This document shows, piece after piece, positions 33,511 through 42,292 of a DNA stretch of 64,000 nt (the stretch's first letter is position 1; the number at the start of each line of letters is the position of its first letter). The stretch lies in assembly GCF_007197755.1 (NCBI RefSeq), contig NZ_CP041636.1:3198001-3262000 (forward strand), given 5' to 3'. The notes beneath the pieces are model-generated. The model saw only the letters and a program-made list of their open reading frames with translations. It was not told where the DNA came from and did not search any database. This stretch comes from Ferrovibrio terrae. GTDB lineage: Bacteria; Pseudomonadota; Alphaproteobacteria; Ferrovibrionales; Ferrovibrionaceae. The position numbers and the translations under genes were made by a program.

Positions 33511-35777
33511 TTCCGCTTCTTGCTCCGATGCTTCGACCATGGTGCGCGGTTGGTTGGTTTCTTGAGGGCAGGTTTCCCTGCGCCGCCACGACGGGTGTTG
33601 GTACTCTGTCCGCCGCTGCCCATGATCTCGAACCGCAGGCCGCCAGTGACGGGGGTGGCTTCGGCCAGCCGGATGGTGACGCCATCGCCCAGGCGGAAGC
33701 GCTTGTTGCTGCGCTTGCCGACCAACGCGCGATGCGCCTCGTCATGCTCGTAGAAATCGTCGCCCAGCGTGGAAATCGGCACGAAGCCGTCGGCGCCGGT
33801 TTCATCCAGTTCGACGAACAGGCCAAAGCGGGTGACGCCGGTGATACGCCCCTCGAACTGCGCGCCGACATGCTCGGACATGAAGGCCGCGACAAAGCGA
33901 TCCATCGCATCGCGCTCGGCCTGCATCGAGCGGCGTTCGGTCAGCGAGATATGTTCGGCGATATTCTCAAAATCGGCATCGTCCTCGGGCGGCAGGCCAT
34001 CATCCCCCAATCCTAGGCCACGGATCAGGGCACGATGCACGAGCACGTCGGCATAGCGGCGGATCGGCGAGGTGAAATGCGCGTATTTGTGCAGGTTGAG
34101 ACCGAAGTGGCCGCGATTATCTGGCGAATAGGTCGCCTGCATCTGGCTGCGCAGCACCACTTCGTTGATCAGGCGCTCATGCTCGCTGCCGATGGCGGCC
34201 TTCAGAATGGCGTTGAAGTGCATCGGGCGCAGGCCCTGGCCCTTGGCCAGCTTGTAATCCAGCGTGTTGAGGAATTTGCGCAAAGAGTCGATCTTCTCGT
34301 CCGACGGTTGCTCATGCACGCGGTACATGCAGGGCTGTTTGCGCTTTTCCAGTTCTTCCGCTGCCGCCACATTGGCCGCGATCATGAAATCCTCGATCAC
34401 CTGATGGCTCAGCATATGATCGCGCGGTTTGATGGCAGCGATATGACCATCCTTGCCCATAACCACCCGGCGTTCCGGCGCGTGGATGGCCAGCGGCTGG
34501 CGTGCCTCGCGCGCCTTGTTCACAGCGGCATGGCAGGCATAGAGCGGCTTCAGCACCGGCTCCAGGAAAGGCAGCGCCATTTCGTCGGGCATGCCGTCGA
34601 TGGCGCTCTGCACCTGACGGTAATTCAGCCCGGCGGCGCAGCGCATCAGGCCGCGCACGAATTTATGACGCTTCTTGTTGCCCTCGGCATCGAACCATAG
34701 ATGCACCGCCATGCAGGCGCGATCCTTGTGCTCGACCAGTGAGCAGAGATCGGCCGAGAGCGCCTCGGGCAGCATCGGTACGACGCGATCGGGGAAGTAG
34801 GTCGAATTGCCACGCTGGCGCGCATCATGGTCGAGCGCGCTGCCCGGCCGCACATAATGCGCCACGTCGGCGATGGCGACGATGGCATGCCAGCCGCCGG
34901 GATTGCCCGGATCTGTGTCCGGTTCGGCAAACACAGCGTCATCGTGGTCGCGTGCATCTTCGGGATCGATAGTGATCAACGGGATATCGCGCAGGTCCTC
35001 GCGCTGGCCCAGCGTCACCGGCTTGGCCTTCTCGGCGTCGTGGAGCGCGGCGTCGCTGAATTTGGTCGGGATGCCCAGCGTGAATATCGGGATCAGGCTG
35101 AGCGCCTTCGGATCCAGGCTGCTGCCGATCACCTCGACGATTTTGGCGGTCTTGAGTCCGAAGCGGCGACCCTGCTGCGGCTGTGCCACCACGATCTCGC
35201 CGGCCTTGGCATTGTTCCGGTGTTCTGGCGCGATGGTGTATTCGTGGCGGACTTTCTTGTCGGTCGGCTGCAGACGGCCTTCGCCGTCTTCGGTCAGCGT
35301 GAAAACGCCGAGTACCGGCTGCTCGTCTTTTTCCAGCCGTTTGATGACGCGTGCGACATACCGGTTGCGGCCAGCGCGAGTGAGGCGGGCCAGCACGCGA
35401 TCCCCGACGCCGACATCGGCCATTTCGCGGCGGCGCGCCTTGCCGCCGCCTTCAAAAACGATACGCGGCGGATCGCCTTCGCCTGTCCATTCCACCGGAC
35501 GTCCCATCAGGTCGCCATCGCGGTCGAGCCGCAGGATATCGACCAGCGTCACCTCGGGAAGTTCGCCCTTCGGCGCCATGCGCTTGCCATGACCCTGGTT
35601 GATATCGCCTTCAGCTTTCAGCTCGCGCAGCAGGCCCTTGAGTTGCACACGCAACTCGGGCCCGACACCGAAGGCCTTGGCGATCTCGCGCTTGCCGACC
35701 ATGCCGGGATTGTCGGCAATGTACTTCAGGATGTCCTGTTTGGACGGAAGGCCGTCTGTGACTTTCTTCTTGGCCAC
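33507..35777 (-). CDS. rnr: Ribonuclease R
   Basis: 756 residues. N-terminal winged helix (SKQDILKYIADNPG...), cold-shock domains, then the RNB catalytic domain with the four aspartates of TIDPEDARDHDDAVF (271-280 region), and a C-terminal S1 domain (FEGRITGVTRFGLFVELDETGADGFV). A Lys/Arg-rich tail (SKHRSKKRK) closes the protein. It degrades structured RNA 3' to 5' processively in the cytoplasm. It sits five bases downstream of topA on the same strand and is followed by the GDPD gene. Confidence 0.96.
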   Translation of the reverse strand: MAKKKVTDGLPSKQDILKYIADNPGMVGKREIAKAFGVGPELRVQLKGLLRELKAEGDINQGHGKRMAPKGELPEVTLVDILRLDRDGDLMGRPVEWTGEGDPPRIVFEGGGKARRREMADVGVGDRVLARLTRAGRNRYVARVIKRLEKDEQPVLGVFTLTEDGEGRLQPTDKKVRHEYTIAPEHRNNAKAGEIVVAQPQQGRRFGLKTAKIVEVIGSSLDPKALSLIPIFTLGIPTKFSDAALHDAEKAKPVTLGQREDLRDIPLITIDPEDARDHDDAVFAEPDTDPGNPGGWHAIVAIADVAHYVRPGSALDHDARQRGNSTYFPDRVVPMLPEALSADLCSLVEHKDRACMAVHLWFDAEGNKKRHKFVRGLMRCAAGLNYRQVQSAIDGMPDEMALPFLEPVLKPLYACHAAVNKAREARQPLAIHAPERRVVMGKDGHIAAIKPRDHMLSHQVIEDFMIAANVAAAEELEKRKQPCMYRVHEQPSDEKIDSLRKFLNTLDYKLAKGQGLRPMHFNAILKAAIGSEHERLINEVVLRSQMQATYSPDNRGHFGLNLHKYAHFTSPIRRYADVLVHRALIRGLGLGDDGLPPEDDADFENIAEHISLTERRSMQAERDAMDRFVAAFMSEHVGAQFEGRITGVTRFGLFVELDETGADGFVPISTLGDDFYEHDEAHRALVGKRSNKRFRLGDGVTIRLAEATPVTGGLRFEIMGSGGQSTNTRRGGAGKPALKKPTNRAPWSKHRSKKRK

Positions 35778-35782
35778 GCGGC

Positions 35783-38527
35783 TTACGCTGCTGCGGCTTT
35801 CTTGGCCGCGGCTTTCTTTTTCGGCGCGGCTTTCTTCACGGCCTTCTTGGCAGCCTTGGGCTTTGCTTCGGTCTTTTCAGCGGCTGCTTCCTTCTTGGGT
35901 GCAGCAGCCTTCTTGGCCTTCGGAGCAGCCTTCTTCTTGCCCTTGCCGCCCTTCTTGGCGCGCGAAGCAATTGCCTCAATGGCCTGATCGATGCTCAGCG
36001 CATCGACCTCGGTGCCGCGCGGGATCGGTGCATTGGTGGCGCCATGCTTGATATACGGGCCGTAGCGGCCGTCGATCACCTGGATCAGCTCTTCATCATC
36101 GGGATGCTTGCCGATTTCGCGCAGCACCTTCAGTTCGGCGCGCTGGCGCGGACCTTTGCGGCGCGCATCGGCCTCGGCGATCTTCTCGACCGCATGATTG
36201 ATGCCAATTTCGAGCGCCTCCATGGCGTCCTTCAGCTTGGTATAGGCACCGTCATGCAGCAGATACGGTCCGAAGCGGCCGAGGCCGGCGAGGATCTCCT
36301 TGCCGCTGGTCGGATGCAGGCCGACGGTGCGCGGCAGCGCCAGCAGCTTCAGCGCCATTTCCAGCGTCACGTCTTCCAGCGTCACGCCCTTGGGCAGCGA
36401 GGCGCGCTTCGGCTTGGTCTTGGCCTTGCCTTCGCCTTCAACCTCGCCGAGCTGAACGTAAGGACCGAACGGACCCTGGCGCAGCGTGATCATCTGGCCG
36501 GTGACCGGATCGGTGCCGACTTCCTGCGGCCCCGAGATGGCGATGTCGCCGTGACCGTTGCTGCCGGCGCTTAGCGGCCGGGTATAGCTGCATTCCGGAT
36601 AGTCCGAGCAACCGATGAAGGCGCCGGTGCGGCCGGCCTTGATGCCTAGATTACCCTTGTTGCAGGCCGGGCAGAGGCGGGCGGGCTTGCCGTCTTCGCG
36701 CGGTGGGAAGAAGTGGTTCTCCAGCAGCGCGTTGATCGCATCCAGCACTTCGCCACGGCGGCCCATCTTCTCGTCGATGCGCGTGACCGCATCCTTCACC
36801 GAGGAGAAAACCGGATCTTTCGGATCATGCTGGCTGAAATCCTGCCAGAAGTCCTTCAGCACCTTCTTCCAGTCAAGATTGTGCTCGGCGATCTCATCGA
36901 GCTTCTCTTCCAGACCAGCCGTGAAGCTGTAGGCGAAATACTGTTCGAAGAAGCAGACCAGGAAGGCATAGGCGAGCCAGCCGGCATCTTCCGGCTGGAA
37001 GCGCTTGTTCTCCAGCGCCACATAGGAGCGGGCCTTCAGCACTTCGAGAATCGCGGCATAAGTGGACGGACGACCGATGCCGAGTTCTTCCAGCTTGCGC
37101 ACCAGGCTGGCTTCCGAGAAGCGCGGCGGCGGTTCGGTGAAATGCTGTTCCGGCTTGACGCCTTCTTCCTTCATCGCCTCGCCGACAGTCATCTTCGGCA
37201 GGCGGGTACCTTCCTCGTCATCGCTCGATTTGTCGTCGACGCCTTCCTCGTACAGCTTGAGGAAGCCGGGCGACAAGACAACGGTACCGGTGATGCGGAA
37301 GGTACCGGCCTTGTTGGCGGCCGCGATATCGACAGTGGTGCGTTCCAGCTCGGCCGATTCCATCTGGCTGGCGAGCGCGCGCACCCAGATCAGCTCATAC
37401 AGCTTGAGCTGCACCTCATCGAGATAGCGGGCGACCGATTTCGGACGACGGCGGAAATCGGTGGGGCGGATCGCCTCGTGGGCTTCCTGCGCATTCTTCT
37501 GCTTGGTCTTGTAGACGCGCCAGTTTTCCGGCACGGCATCGCGGCCGAAATCCTCGGCGATCACGTCGCGTGCGGTGCGGATGGCTTCGTTCGCCATGCT
37601 GACGCCGTCGGTACGCATATAAGAGATGAGACCGGTGGTCTCGCCGCCGATGGTCACGCCTTCATACAGGCGCTGGGCGATCTGCATGGTCATCTGCGCC
37701 GAGAAGCCAAGTTTACGCGCGGCTTCCTGCTGCAGGGTCGAAGTGGTGAAGGGCGGCGAGGGATGGCGCTTCGCCGGCTTGATCTGCACATCGCTGACGG
37801 CATAGCTCTGCCCGGCCAGCTTGGCCACGGCGGCCTTGGCGGCGGCTTCGTTATTAATGTCGAACTTGTCGAGTTTCTTGCCGGCCAGTTCGATCAGGCG
37901 TGCGGTGATGGTCTGGTTCTGCGGCGTGCGGAAATCGGCGCCGATGGTCCAGTATTCGCGGGCCCTGAAGGCCTCGATCTCGGTTTCGCGCTCGCAGATC
38001 AGGCGCAAGGCGACCGACTGCACGCGGCCGGCCGACTTGGCCGAGGGCAGCTTGCGCCACAGCACCGGCGACAGGGTGAAGCCGACCAGGTAATCCAGCG
38101 CGCGGCGCGCCTGCTGGGCATTGACCAGGTCCATGTCGATGTCGCGCGGGTTGGCCATCGCCTCCAGCACGGCGGTCTTGGTGATCTCGTTGAATACCAC
38201 CCGGCGCACGGTCTTGCTCTTCACGACCTTGCGGTTGTTCAGGGCTTCCAGCACATGCCAGGAAATTGCCTCACCCTCGCGATCCGGATCGGTCGCCAGA
38301 ATAAGTGTGTCGGCATCCTTCAGCGCGCCGGCGATGGCCCGGATCGACTCCGCGCCGCGGCCGGACATCTCGTAATGCATCTCAAAGTCTTTGTCGGGTT
38401 CGACAGATCCATCCTTGGCGGGCAGATCGCGGACATGGCCGAACGAGGCCAATACCGTGTGACCGGGACCGAGATACTTCTCGATGGTCTTTGCCTTCGC
38501 CGGGCTCTCGACGACAACGACTTTCAT
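35783..38527 (-). CDS. topA: DNA topoisomerase I
   Basis: 914 residues from the ATG at 38527, where the TOPRIM domain begins (MKVVVVESPAKAKTIEKYLG); a longer reading up to 38728 is rejected. The TOPRIM acidic cluster is in LATDPDREGEAISWH. The active-site tyrosine is Tyr303 in LISYMRTDGVSM. The C-terminal part has one recognisable four-cysteine zinc motif (CPACNKG...CSDYPEC) followed by cysteine-free repeat modules starting LGRFGPYL and DGRYGPYI. The last 55 residues are almost only Lys, Ala and Pro, resembling a histone H1-like DNA-binding tail. It relaxes negative supercoils. It precedes rnr by five bases. Confidence 0.96.
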   Translation of the reverse strand: MKVVVVESPAKAKTIEKYLGPGHTVLASFGHVRDLPAKDGSVEPDKDFEMHYEMSGRGAESIRAIAGALKDADTLILATDPDREGEAISWHVLEALNNRKVVKSKTVRRVVFNEITKTAVLEAMANPRDIDMDLVNAQQARRALDYLVGFTLSPVLWRKLPSAKSAGRVQSVALRLICERETEIEAFRAREYWTIGADFRTPQNQTITARLIELAGKKLDKFDINNEAAAKAAVAKLAGQSYAVSDVQIKPAKRHPSPPFTTSTLQQEAARKLGFSAQMTMQIAQRLYEGVTIGGETTGLISYMRTDGVSMANEAIRTARDVIAEDFGRDAVPENWRVYKTKQKNAQEAHEAIRPTDFRRRPKSVARYLDEVQLKLYELIWVRALASQMESAELERTTVDIAAANKAGTFRITGTVVLSPGFLKLYEEGVDDKSSDDEEGTRLPKMTVGEAMKEEGVKPEQHFTEPPPRFSEASLVRKLEELGIGRPSTYAAILEVLKARSYVALENKRFQPEDAGWLAYAFLVCFFEQYFAYSFTAGLEEKLDEIAEHNLDWKKVLKDFWQDFSQHDPKDPVFSSVKDAVTRIDEKMGRRGEVLDAINALLENHFFPPREDGKPARLCPACNKGNLGIKAGRTGAFIGCSDYPECSYTRPLSAGSNGHGDIAISGPQEVGTDPVTGQMITLRQGPFGPYVQLGEVEGEGKAKTKPKRASLPKGVTLEDVTLEMALKLLALPRTVGLHPTSGKEILAGLGRFGPYLLHDGAYTKLKDAMEALEIGINHAVEKIAEADARRKGPRQRAELKVLREIGKHPDDEELIQVIDGRYGPYIKHGATNAPIPRGTEVDALSIDQAIEAIASRAKKGGKGKKKAAPKAKKAAAPKKEAAAEKTEAKPKAAKKAVKKAAPKKKAAAKKAAAA

Positions 38528-38605
38528 AATGCGCTGTTTTCCAACAAAAATTATACGGACACACATACCAAGTCTGGGCGGAGGCCCGACCGGCGCGGCA
38601 GGCGG

Positions 38606-38654
38606 AACATGGGCGATGGAATCCGCCTTGTCAAACCCGACCGTCGGACGGTCG
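38606..38654 (-). promoter_or_regulatory. Candidate topA promoter with adjacent palindrome
   Basis: On the minus strand TTGACA (38634-38629), a 17-base spacer and CATGTT (38611-38606). Immediately upstream is a perfect palindrome, CGACCGTC (38638-38645), one base, GACGGTCG (38647-38654), which may be an operator or the terminator of the PAS gene. An exact TATAAT also occurs nearer topA (38555-38550) but lacks a -35 box. Confidence 0.4.
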
Positions 38655-38681
38655 ATATAAACTACTGAAATATATTGATTT

Positions 38682-39182
38682 TTAGGAGAGCCGGTCTTCC
38701 GGCGCCGGCTCCAGCGGGAAGGCGGCAACCAGCAGCATCTTCACTTCGGCACCCCCGGCGGTCAGCGGCAGGGCCAGCCGCTCCCAGCTACGCTCAACCT
38801 GCCAGGTCGAGCGCTTGTCGCGCGAGGTGTAGTCGAAGGTAGCGGTGTAGCGGCGCGACATCGGGATGCCGCTATGCACGACAGCGTCGTATTCGCTGCG
38901 CAGCAGTTCGGCCTGTTTTTCCGGCAATCCGTTGACCCGTTTGCCGGTCATGTCGACCTTGAACTGGTTCACGAAGGTCGAACCGTAGAGACGATAGAGA
39001 TAGTCGCCGCCCTCAAGACGCTCGACCAGCATCAGGTTACCCAGCCAGGCCTTCATCTCGATGGGGTCGATATCGGCGCGATCGGGCAGGGCGCGGCCAG
39101 CACGTTTGCCCGCCCAGTAATTATACAGGGCCCGGAGCGTCTCCAGCGTCAGTTGCGGCGCGCCTTCCAGCATCAGGCCCAT
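38682..39182 (-). CDS. PAS-domain protein (PAS_5-like)
   Basis: 166 residues, a single soluble domain. LYNYWAGKRAGRALPDRADIDPIEMKAWLGNLMLVE followed by DYLYRLYGSTFVNQF and a GKRVNGLPE turn is the pattern of the PAS_5 proteins widespread in Rhodospirillales, which have no attached output domain. Ligand and partner are unknown. It lies downstream of a LuxR-type regulator gene on the same strand, separated by 107 bases that contain a large inverted repeat (39229-39251), so it may be under separate control. Confidence 0.82.
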   Translation of the reverse strand: MGLMLEGAPQLTLETLRALYNYWAGKRAGRALPDRADIDPIEMKAWLGNLMLVERLEGGDYLYRLYGSTFVNQFKVDMTGKRVNGLPEKQAELLRSEYDAVVHSGIPMSRRYTATFDYTSRDKRSTWQVERSWERLALPLTAGGAEVKMLLVAAFPLEPAPEDRLS

Positions 39183-39228
39183 GCGGTTGTTTCACTACCC
39201 CCGATTCACGATTCTCTGTCGCGAACAC

Positions 39229-39251
39229 CCGGATGTCGACCCAACATCCGG
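39229..39251. promoter_or_regulatory. Inverted repeat between the LuxR-type gene and the PAS gene
   Basis: CCGGATGT (39229-39236), seven bases, ACATCCGG (39244-39251), a perfect 8-7-8 dyad extended outward by imperfect CGAAC/GTTTCG. There is no T-run on either strand. The placement 47 bases upstream of the PAS start suits an operator; a hairpin after the regulator gene is the alternative. Confidence 0.5.
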
Positions 39252-39289
39252 TATGTTTCGCATCATGATACCGCAAAAGGATGAATCTG

Positions 39290-40426
39290 TCAGCCCTGAC
39301 GGCACATGCGCAACACAGGATTTGCCAGCACGACACGCATTAAATCCGCCTGCCGGCCACAGCCGGTCTTGGCGAACACGGCTTTGAGCTGGGATTTCAC
39401 CGTATGCGGGCTGAGCGCGGTGCGCAGCGCATAATCATCGATATGCTCGCCATCCAGCAGGGCGGCGGTCAGGCGTGCTTCGGCCGGCGTTAAACGGAAC
39501 TGCGTGGCCAGCGCGGCCTCCGCAGGGGTTATGCGGTCATCGGGATTGTTCACGAAGATGATCGCGGTCGCCTGCAGCAGGTCGGCGCCGAGCCGGTAGC
39601 CGGGCGCGGGGCTGACCAGCAGCGACAGTGGCAGCGCATCCTGGCGCGGCAGAACCAGCATGCCGGCATGCGACGAGCGGCCGGTGAAGCCGGCGATGGC
39701 CTGGCGGATCGTGTGCTGCAGCAGCGGGTTGCGCTCCGCTATCTGCGCGCGCAGATGGCCGTGGCTCACCGTGATGCCCTGTCCTTTCTGCAGCAGGCGT
39801 TCGGCCACGGTGTTGGTGAACAGCAGCTTGCCGGCCGCATCGACGACCATGACGCCGACCGCCATGGCCTCCAGCGCGGCCAGACCGATCGCGCCCTGCC
39901 GCTCCATCCCGTTCAGACGGCGATACATCTTCAGCGCGCGCGTCAGATGCGGTAGCAGCAGGCCCATCGCTTCGCGGTCGGCGACATCGTAACCATCCGT
40001 TTCATAGGGACGGTGGATGCCGATGCCGGCAATGGCGCCGTCATCGATGGCCATCATCGCGCCGGTCAAATGAAAGATGCCAACATGTTTCAGCCAGTCG
40101 GCGTAATATTCAGAATTGAGCAGTTTGTTGTCATCGACAACCTGACTGCCGATGAGCGGCACGCCTACGCCCAGCTTCATCGCACCTTTCACATACATAT
40201 CCGACGCATGAAAATGTGCTTCATACTCGGCGATCGCCCTGGCGTCGTAATTGGCGGTGTTCGTGAGGACAACAGTTTTGCCGGCAGCGAGATCGCGCAA
40301 CTGAATCGCGCAACTGCCTGAGTTAAAGGCGCGGGCAAGATCGTTTGCCATGCTGCGCCAGCCTTCCGGATTCAGCGCAGCCTCATACAGCCGCTCCACC
40401 AACACAGAGAACTCGCGTAACTCCAT
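39290..40426 (-). CDS. LuxR-type HTH transcriptional regulator
   Basis: 378 residues from the ATG at 40426, preceded by a G-rich ribosome binding site (GGGGGATGC); an in-frame extension to 40546 is rejected. The C-terminal 60 residues form a LuxR/GerE helix-turn-helix: RLTPAEARLTAALLDGEHIDDYALRTALSPHTVKSQLKAVFAKTG. The N-terminal 180 residues look like a sensory domain (FHASDMYVKGAMKLGVGV, DWLKHVGIFHLTGAMMA), and a PAS-like segment lies at about 195-290 (AVGVMVVDAAGKLLFTN). No quorum-sensing ligand domain is recognised. It is divergent from a small secreted protein gene. Confidence 0.88.
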   Translation of the reverse strand: MELREFSVLVERLYEAALNPEGWRSMANDLARAFNSGSCAIQLRDLAAGKTVVLTNTANYDARAIAEYEAHFHASDMYVKGAMKLGVGVPLIGSQVVDDNKLLNSEYYADWLKHVGIFHLTGAMMAIDDGAIAGIGIHRPYETDGYDVADREAMGLLLPHLTRALKMYRRLNGMERQGAIGLAALEAMAVGVMVVDAAGKLLFTNTVAERLLQKGQGITVSHGHLRAQIAERNPLLQHTIRQAIAGFTGRSSHAGMLVLPRQDALPLSLLVSPAPGYRLGADLLQATAIIFVNNPDDRITPAEAALATQFRLTPAEARLTAALLDGEHIDDYALRTALSPHTVKSQLKAVFAKTGCGRQADLMRVVLANPVLRMCRQG

Positions 40427-40475
40427 GCATCCCCCAACCGTCTGACGCGGCCGCGAGCATCTAAGCACGGCACGC

Positions 40476-40488
40476 GTACCGCCGGTAC
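40476..40488. promoter_or_regulatory. Palindrome in the divergent region of the LuxR-type gene
   Basis: GTACCG, one base, CGGTAC: a perfect 6-1-6 palindrome 50 bases upstream of the regulator ATG and 124 bases upstream of the small secreted protein. The half-site with its flank, CCGGTACAT, resembles CCGGTATGT in the dyad at 39229-39251. Confidence 0.4.
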
Positions 40489-40611
40489 ATGAACTTTGCG
40501 CGCATACCTCGTTCGGGCGATGCGATGACGACACCGCATCCGGCAAGTTGATGAAGCAACGTCATGCGCCGTCCACTGATGAATGGCGCGACTTCATCAC
40601 GGGAGAGACAG

Positions 40612-40887
40612 ATGAAACTCAGCTTACTGATTGGTGCGGCCGCTTTGGTTTTGTCGATGCAGGCGGCGCAGGCCGCTGAAAATCCGGCCGAGGTCGATGC
40701 CGTTGTGGCGGCGACGATGGCGGCCAACGATAAGGCCAAACTCTGCCAGTCCGGTCAGCCGGGGATCACTGCGGCCATTGGTACTCAGGTCCGGACGCTG
40801 GCTGGCCAGGGCAAGATCAAGGGCAATCCGCAGGCGGTGGGCGCTGAAGCCGGCCAGAAGATCGGCCGGAGCTGCCAGGGCGGCTGA
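40612..40887 (+). CDS. Small secreted protein of unknown function
   Basis: 91 residues from the ATG at 40612, preceded by GGGAGAG. A clear signal peptide (MKLSLLIGAAALVLSMQAAQA) gives a mature protein of about 70 residues with two cysteines (KLCQSGQ and the near-terminal RSCQGG) that could form a disulfide. The rest is Ala/Gly-rich helix (EVDAVVAATMAANDKA). I do not recognise a family. It is divergent from the LuxR-type regulator and is followed by a long GC hairpin. Confidence 0.8.
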   Translation: MKLSLLIGAAALVLSMQAAQAAENPAEVDAVVAATMAANDKAKLCQSGQPGITAAIGTQVRTLAGQGKIKGNPQAVGAEAGQKIGRSCQGG

Positions 40888-40903
40888 GGTTAAACCCACA
40901 GAC

Positions 40904-40937
40904 ACGCCGCTGCCGGAGCCGAGGCCGGCAGCGGCGT
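40904..40937 (+). terminator. Long GC hairpin after the small secreted protein gene
   Basis: A perfect 13-bp stem (40904-40916 paired with 40925-40937) and 8-base loop, 16 bases after the stop codon. There is no T-run, so it may protect the mRNA 3' end or end transcription only weakly. Confidence 0.5.
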
Positions 40938-41013
40938 CTCGCCGGCACTGGTCAGGATACGGCGTAACCGGCTAGCCTCCTTCCGAACAAGAAAACGCGG
41001 AGGAGTCGCCGGC

Positions 41014-41802
41014 ATGAGTGTCGTCACCAACAAGGTCGCCTTCATCACCGGTGCGGCCCGCGGCCTTGGCCTCGCCGCAGCGACCAAGTTCCTCGACGAG
41101 GGCTGGCGCGTGGTGCTGCTCGACATCCTCGGCGACGTGCTGGAGGAGGCGGCCAAAAGCCTCGGCGGCCCGGAGAGAATCCTCACCATCCGGGCCGACG
41201 TTTCCGACCCCGGCAGCGTGCAGGATGCCGTGCAGAAGGCGAAGGATACGTTCGGCCGCATCGACGCGCTGGTGAACAATGCCGGCATCGCCATCTTCAA
41301 GCCCATTCTGGACGTGACGCTGGAGGACTGGCAGCGCGTCATGGCGGTGAACCTCACCGGGCCCTTCCTGACGACGCAGGCGATTGCGCCGCTGATGCGC
41401 GACCAGGGCGGCGGCGCCATCGTCAACATCACATCCATCTCGGGCCTGCGCGCCTCCACGCTGCGCGTCGCCTATGGCACCAGCAAGGCGGGGCTGGCGC
41501 ATCTCACCAAGCAGCAGGCGGCCGAACTCGGCGAATACGGCATCCGCGTCAATGCGGTGGCGCCCGGCCCGGTGAACACGGCGATGGCGGTGGCCGTGCA
41601 CACGCCGGAAATCCGCGCTGACTATCACGACCACATGCCGCTCAACCGCTACGGGCTGGAAAGCGAGCTGGCCAACGCGATCTATTTCCTGAGCAGCGAT
41701 CAGGCCAGCTTTGTCACCGGGCAGATTCTCTGCGTCGATGGCGGGTTTGATTCCACCGGTATCGGCTTGCCGACATTGCGGGGTGAGCGGCGGAATGCCT
41801 GA
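41014..41802 (+). CDS. Short-chain dehydrogenase/reductase (SDR)
   Basis: 262 residues of the classical SDR family. TGAARGLG at 12-19 is the cofactor turn, an acidic residue after the second strand (LLDILGD) indicates NAD preference, LVNNAGIA is the structural motif, and the catalytic set is Ser in ITSISG with Tyr-Lys in VAYGTSKAG. DGGFDSTG is the end typical of 3-oxoacyl reductase-like members. The substrate, an alcohol or ketone, is unknown. It is a single gene between a hairpin and the convergent ychJ gene, whose stop abuts its own (41802/41803). Confidence 0.92.
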   Translation: MSVVTNKVAFITGAARGLGLAAATKFLDEGWRVVLLDILGDVLEEAAKSLGGPERILTIRADVSDPGSVQDAVQKAKDTFGRIDALVNNAGIAIFKPILDVTLEDWQRVMAVNLTGPFLTTQAIAPLMRDQGGGAIVNITSISGLRASTLRVAYGTSKAGLAHLTKQQAAELGEYGIRVNAVAPGPVNTAMAVAVHTPEIRADYHDHMPLNRYGLESELANAIYFLSSDQASFVTGQILCVDGGFDSTGIGLPTLRGERRNA

Positions 41803-42291
41803 TCAAGCCCGCCCGCAGCACTGCTTGAACTTCTTGCCTGAGCCGCAGGGGCAGGGATCGTTGCGGCCAGGCTTCTTCACCGGCTGCACGGCCGTCTCAC
41901 CGTCGACGTAGACCCAGCCGTCTGTCGCGTCGCGGCGGAAGCGTGAGCGTTCGTGCAAAGCGCGTGTCTGCCCTCCAGTCTGCTCTCGGGCCTGAAACCG
42001 CGCGACGAACTCCACGATGCCGGTGCTGTCCTCTGTGCCGCCAGATTCCGTGTCGAGAATCTCCAGCCCGAGCCACTGCGTCGTCTTCATGCCGGCGCTG
42101 ACATCGGCCATGTCGAAACCGGCGCGATGCTCGAGCGCCAGCGTGCGCGCCAGATGCGCCACATCACCGCGTGCGTAAGCCGTGTAGCGCGAGCGCATCA
42201 GCGCCAGCGCGGTGGGCGCCGGTGCGCCAGCGAGGATCGGGCCGCAGCAGGCCTCGAAGGACTGGCCGGACTGGCAGGGGCAGGACGACAA
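41803..42291 (-). CDS. YchJ family protein with N- and C-terminal SEC-C motifs
   Basis: 162 residues. It begins [15 protein letters not shown] and ends [18 protein letters not shown], the two SEC-C zinc motifs (CxC-x8-CC) that bracket the UPF0225/YchJ family. Between them lies the NTF2-like middle with [14 protein letters not shown]. Full length for the family; the biochemical role is not established, though the zinc motif is shared with SecA. The tandem CatC-like gene lies one base upstream (42293), which suggests the two are translated from one message. Confidence 0.9.
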   Translation of the reverse strand: MSSCPCQSGQSFEACCGPILAGAPAPTALALMRSRYTAYARGDVAHLARTLALEHRAGFDMADVSAGMKTTQWLGLEILDTESGGTEDSTGIVEFVARFQAREQTGGQTRALHERSRFRRDATDGWVYVDGETAVQPVKKPGRNDPCPCGSGKKFKQCCGRA

Positions 42292-42292
42292 C

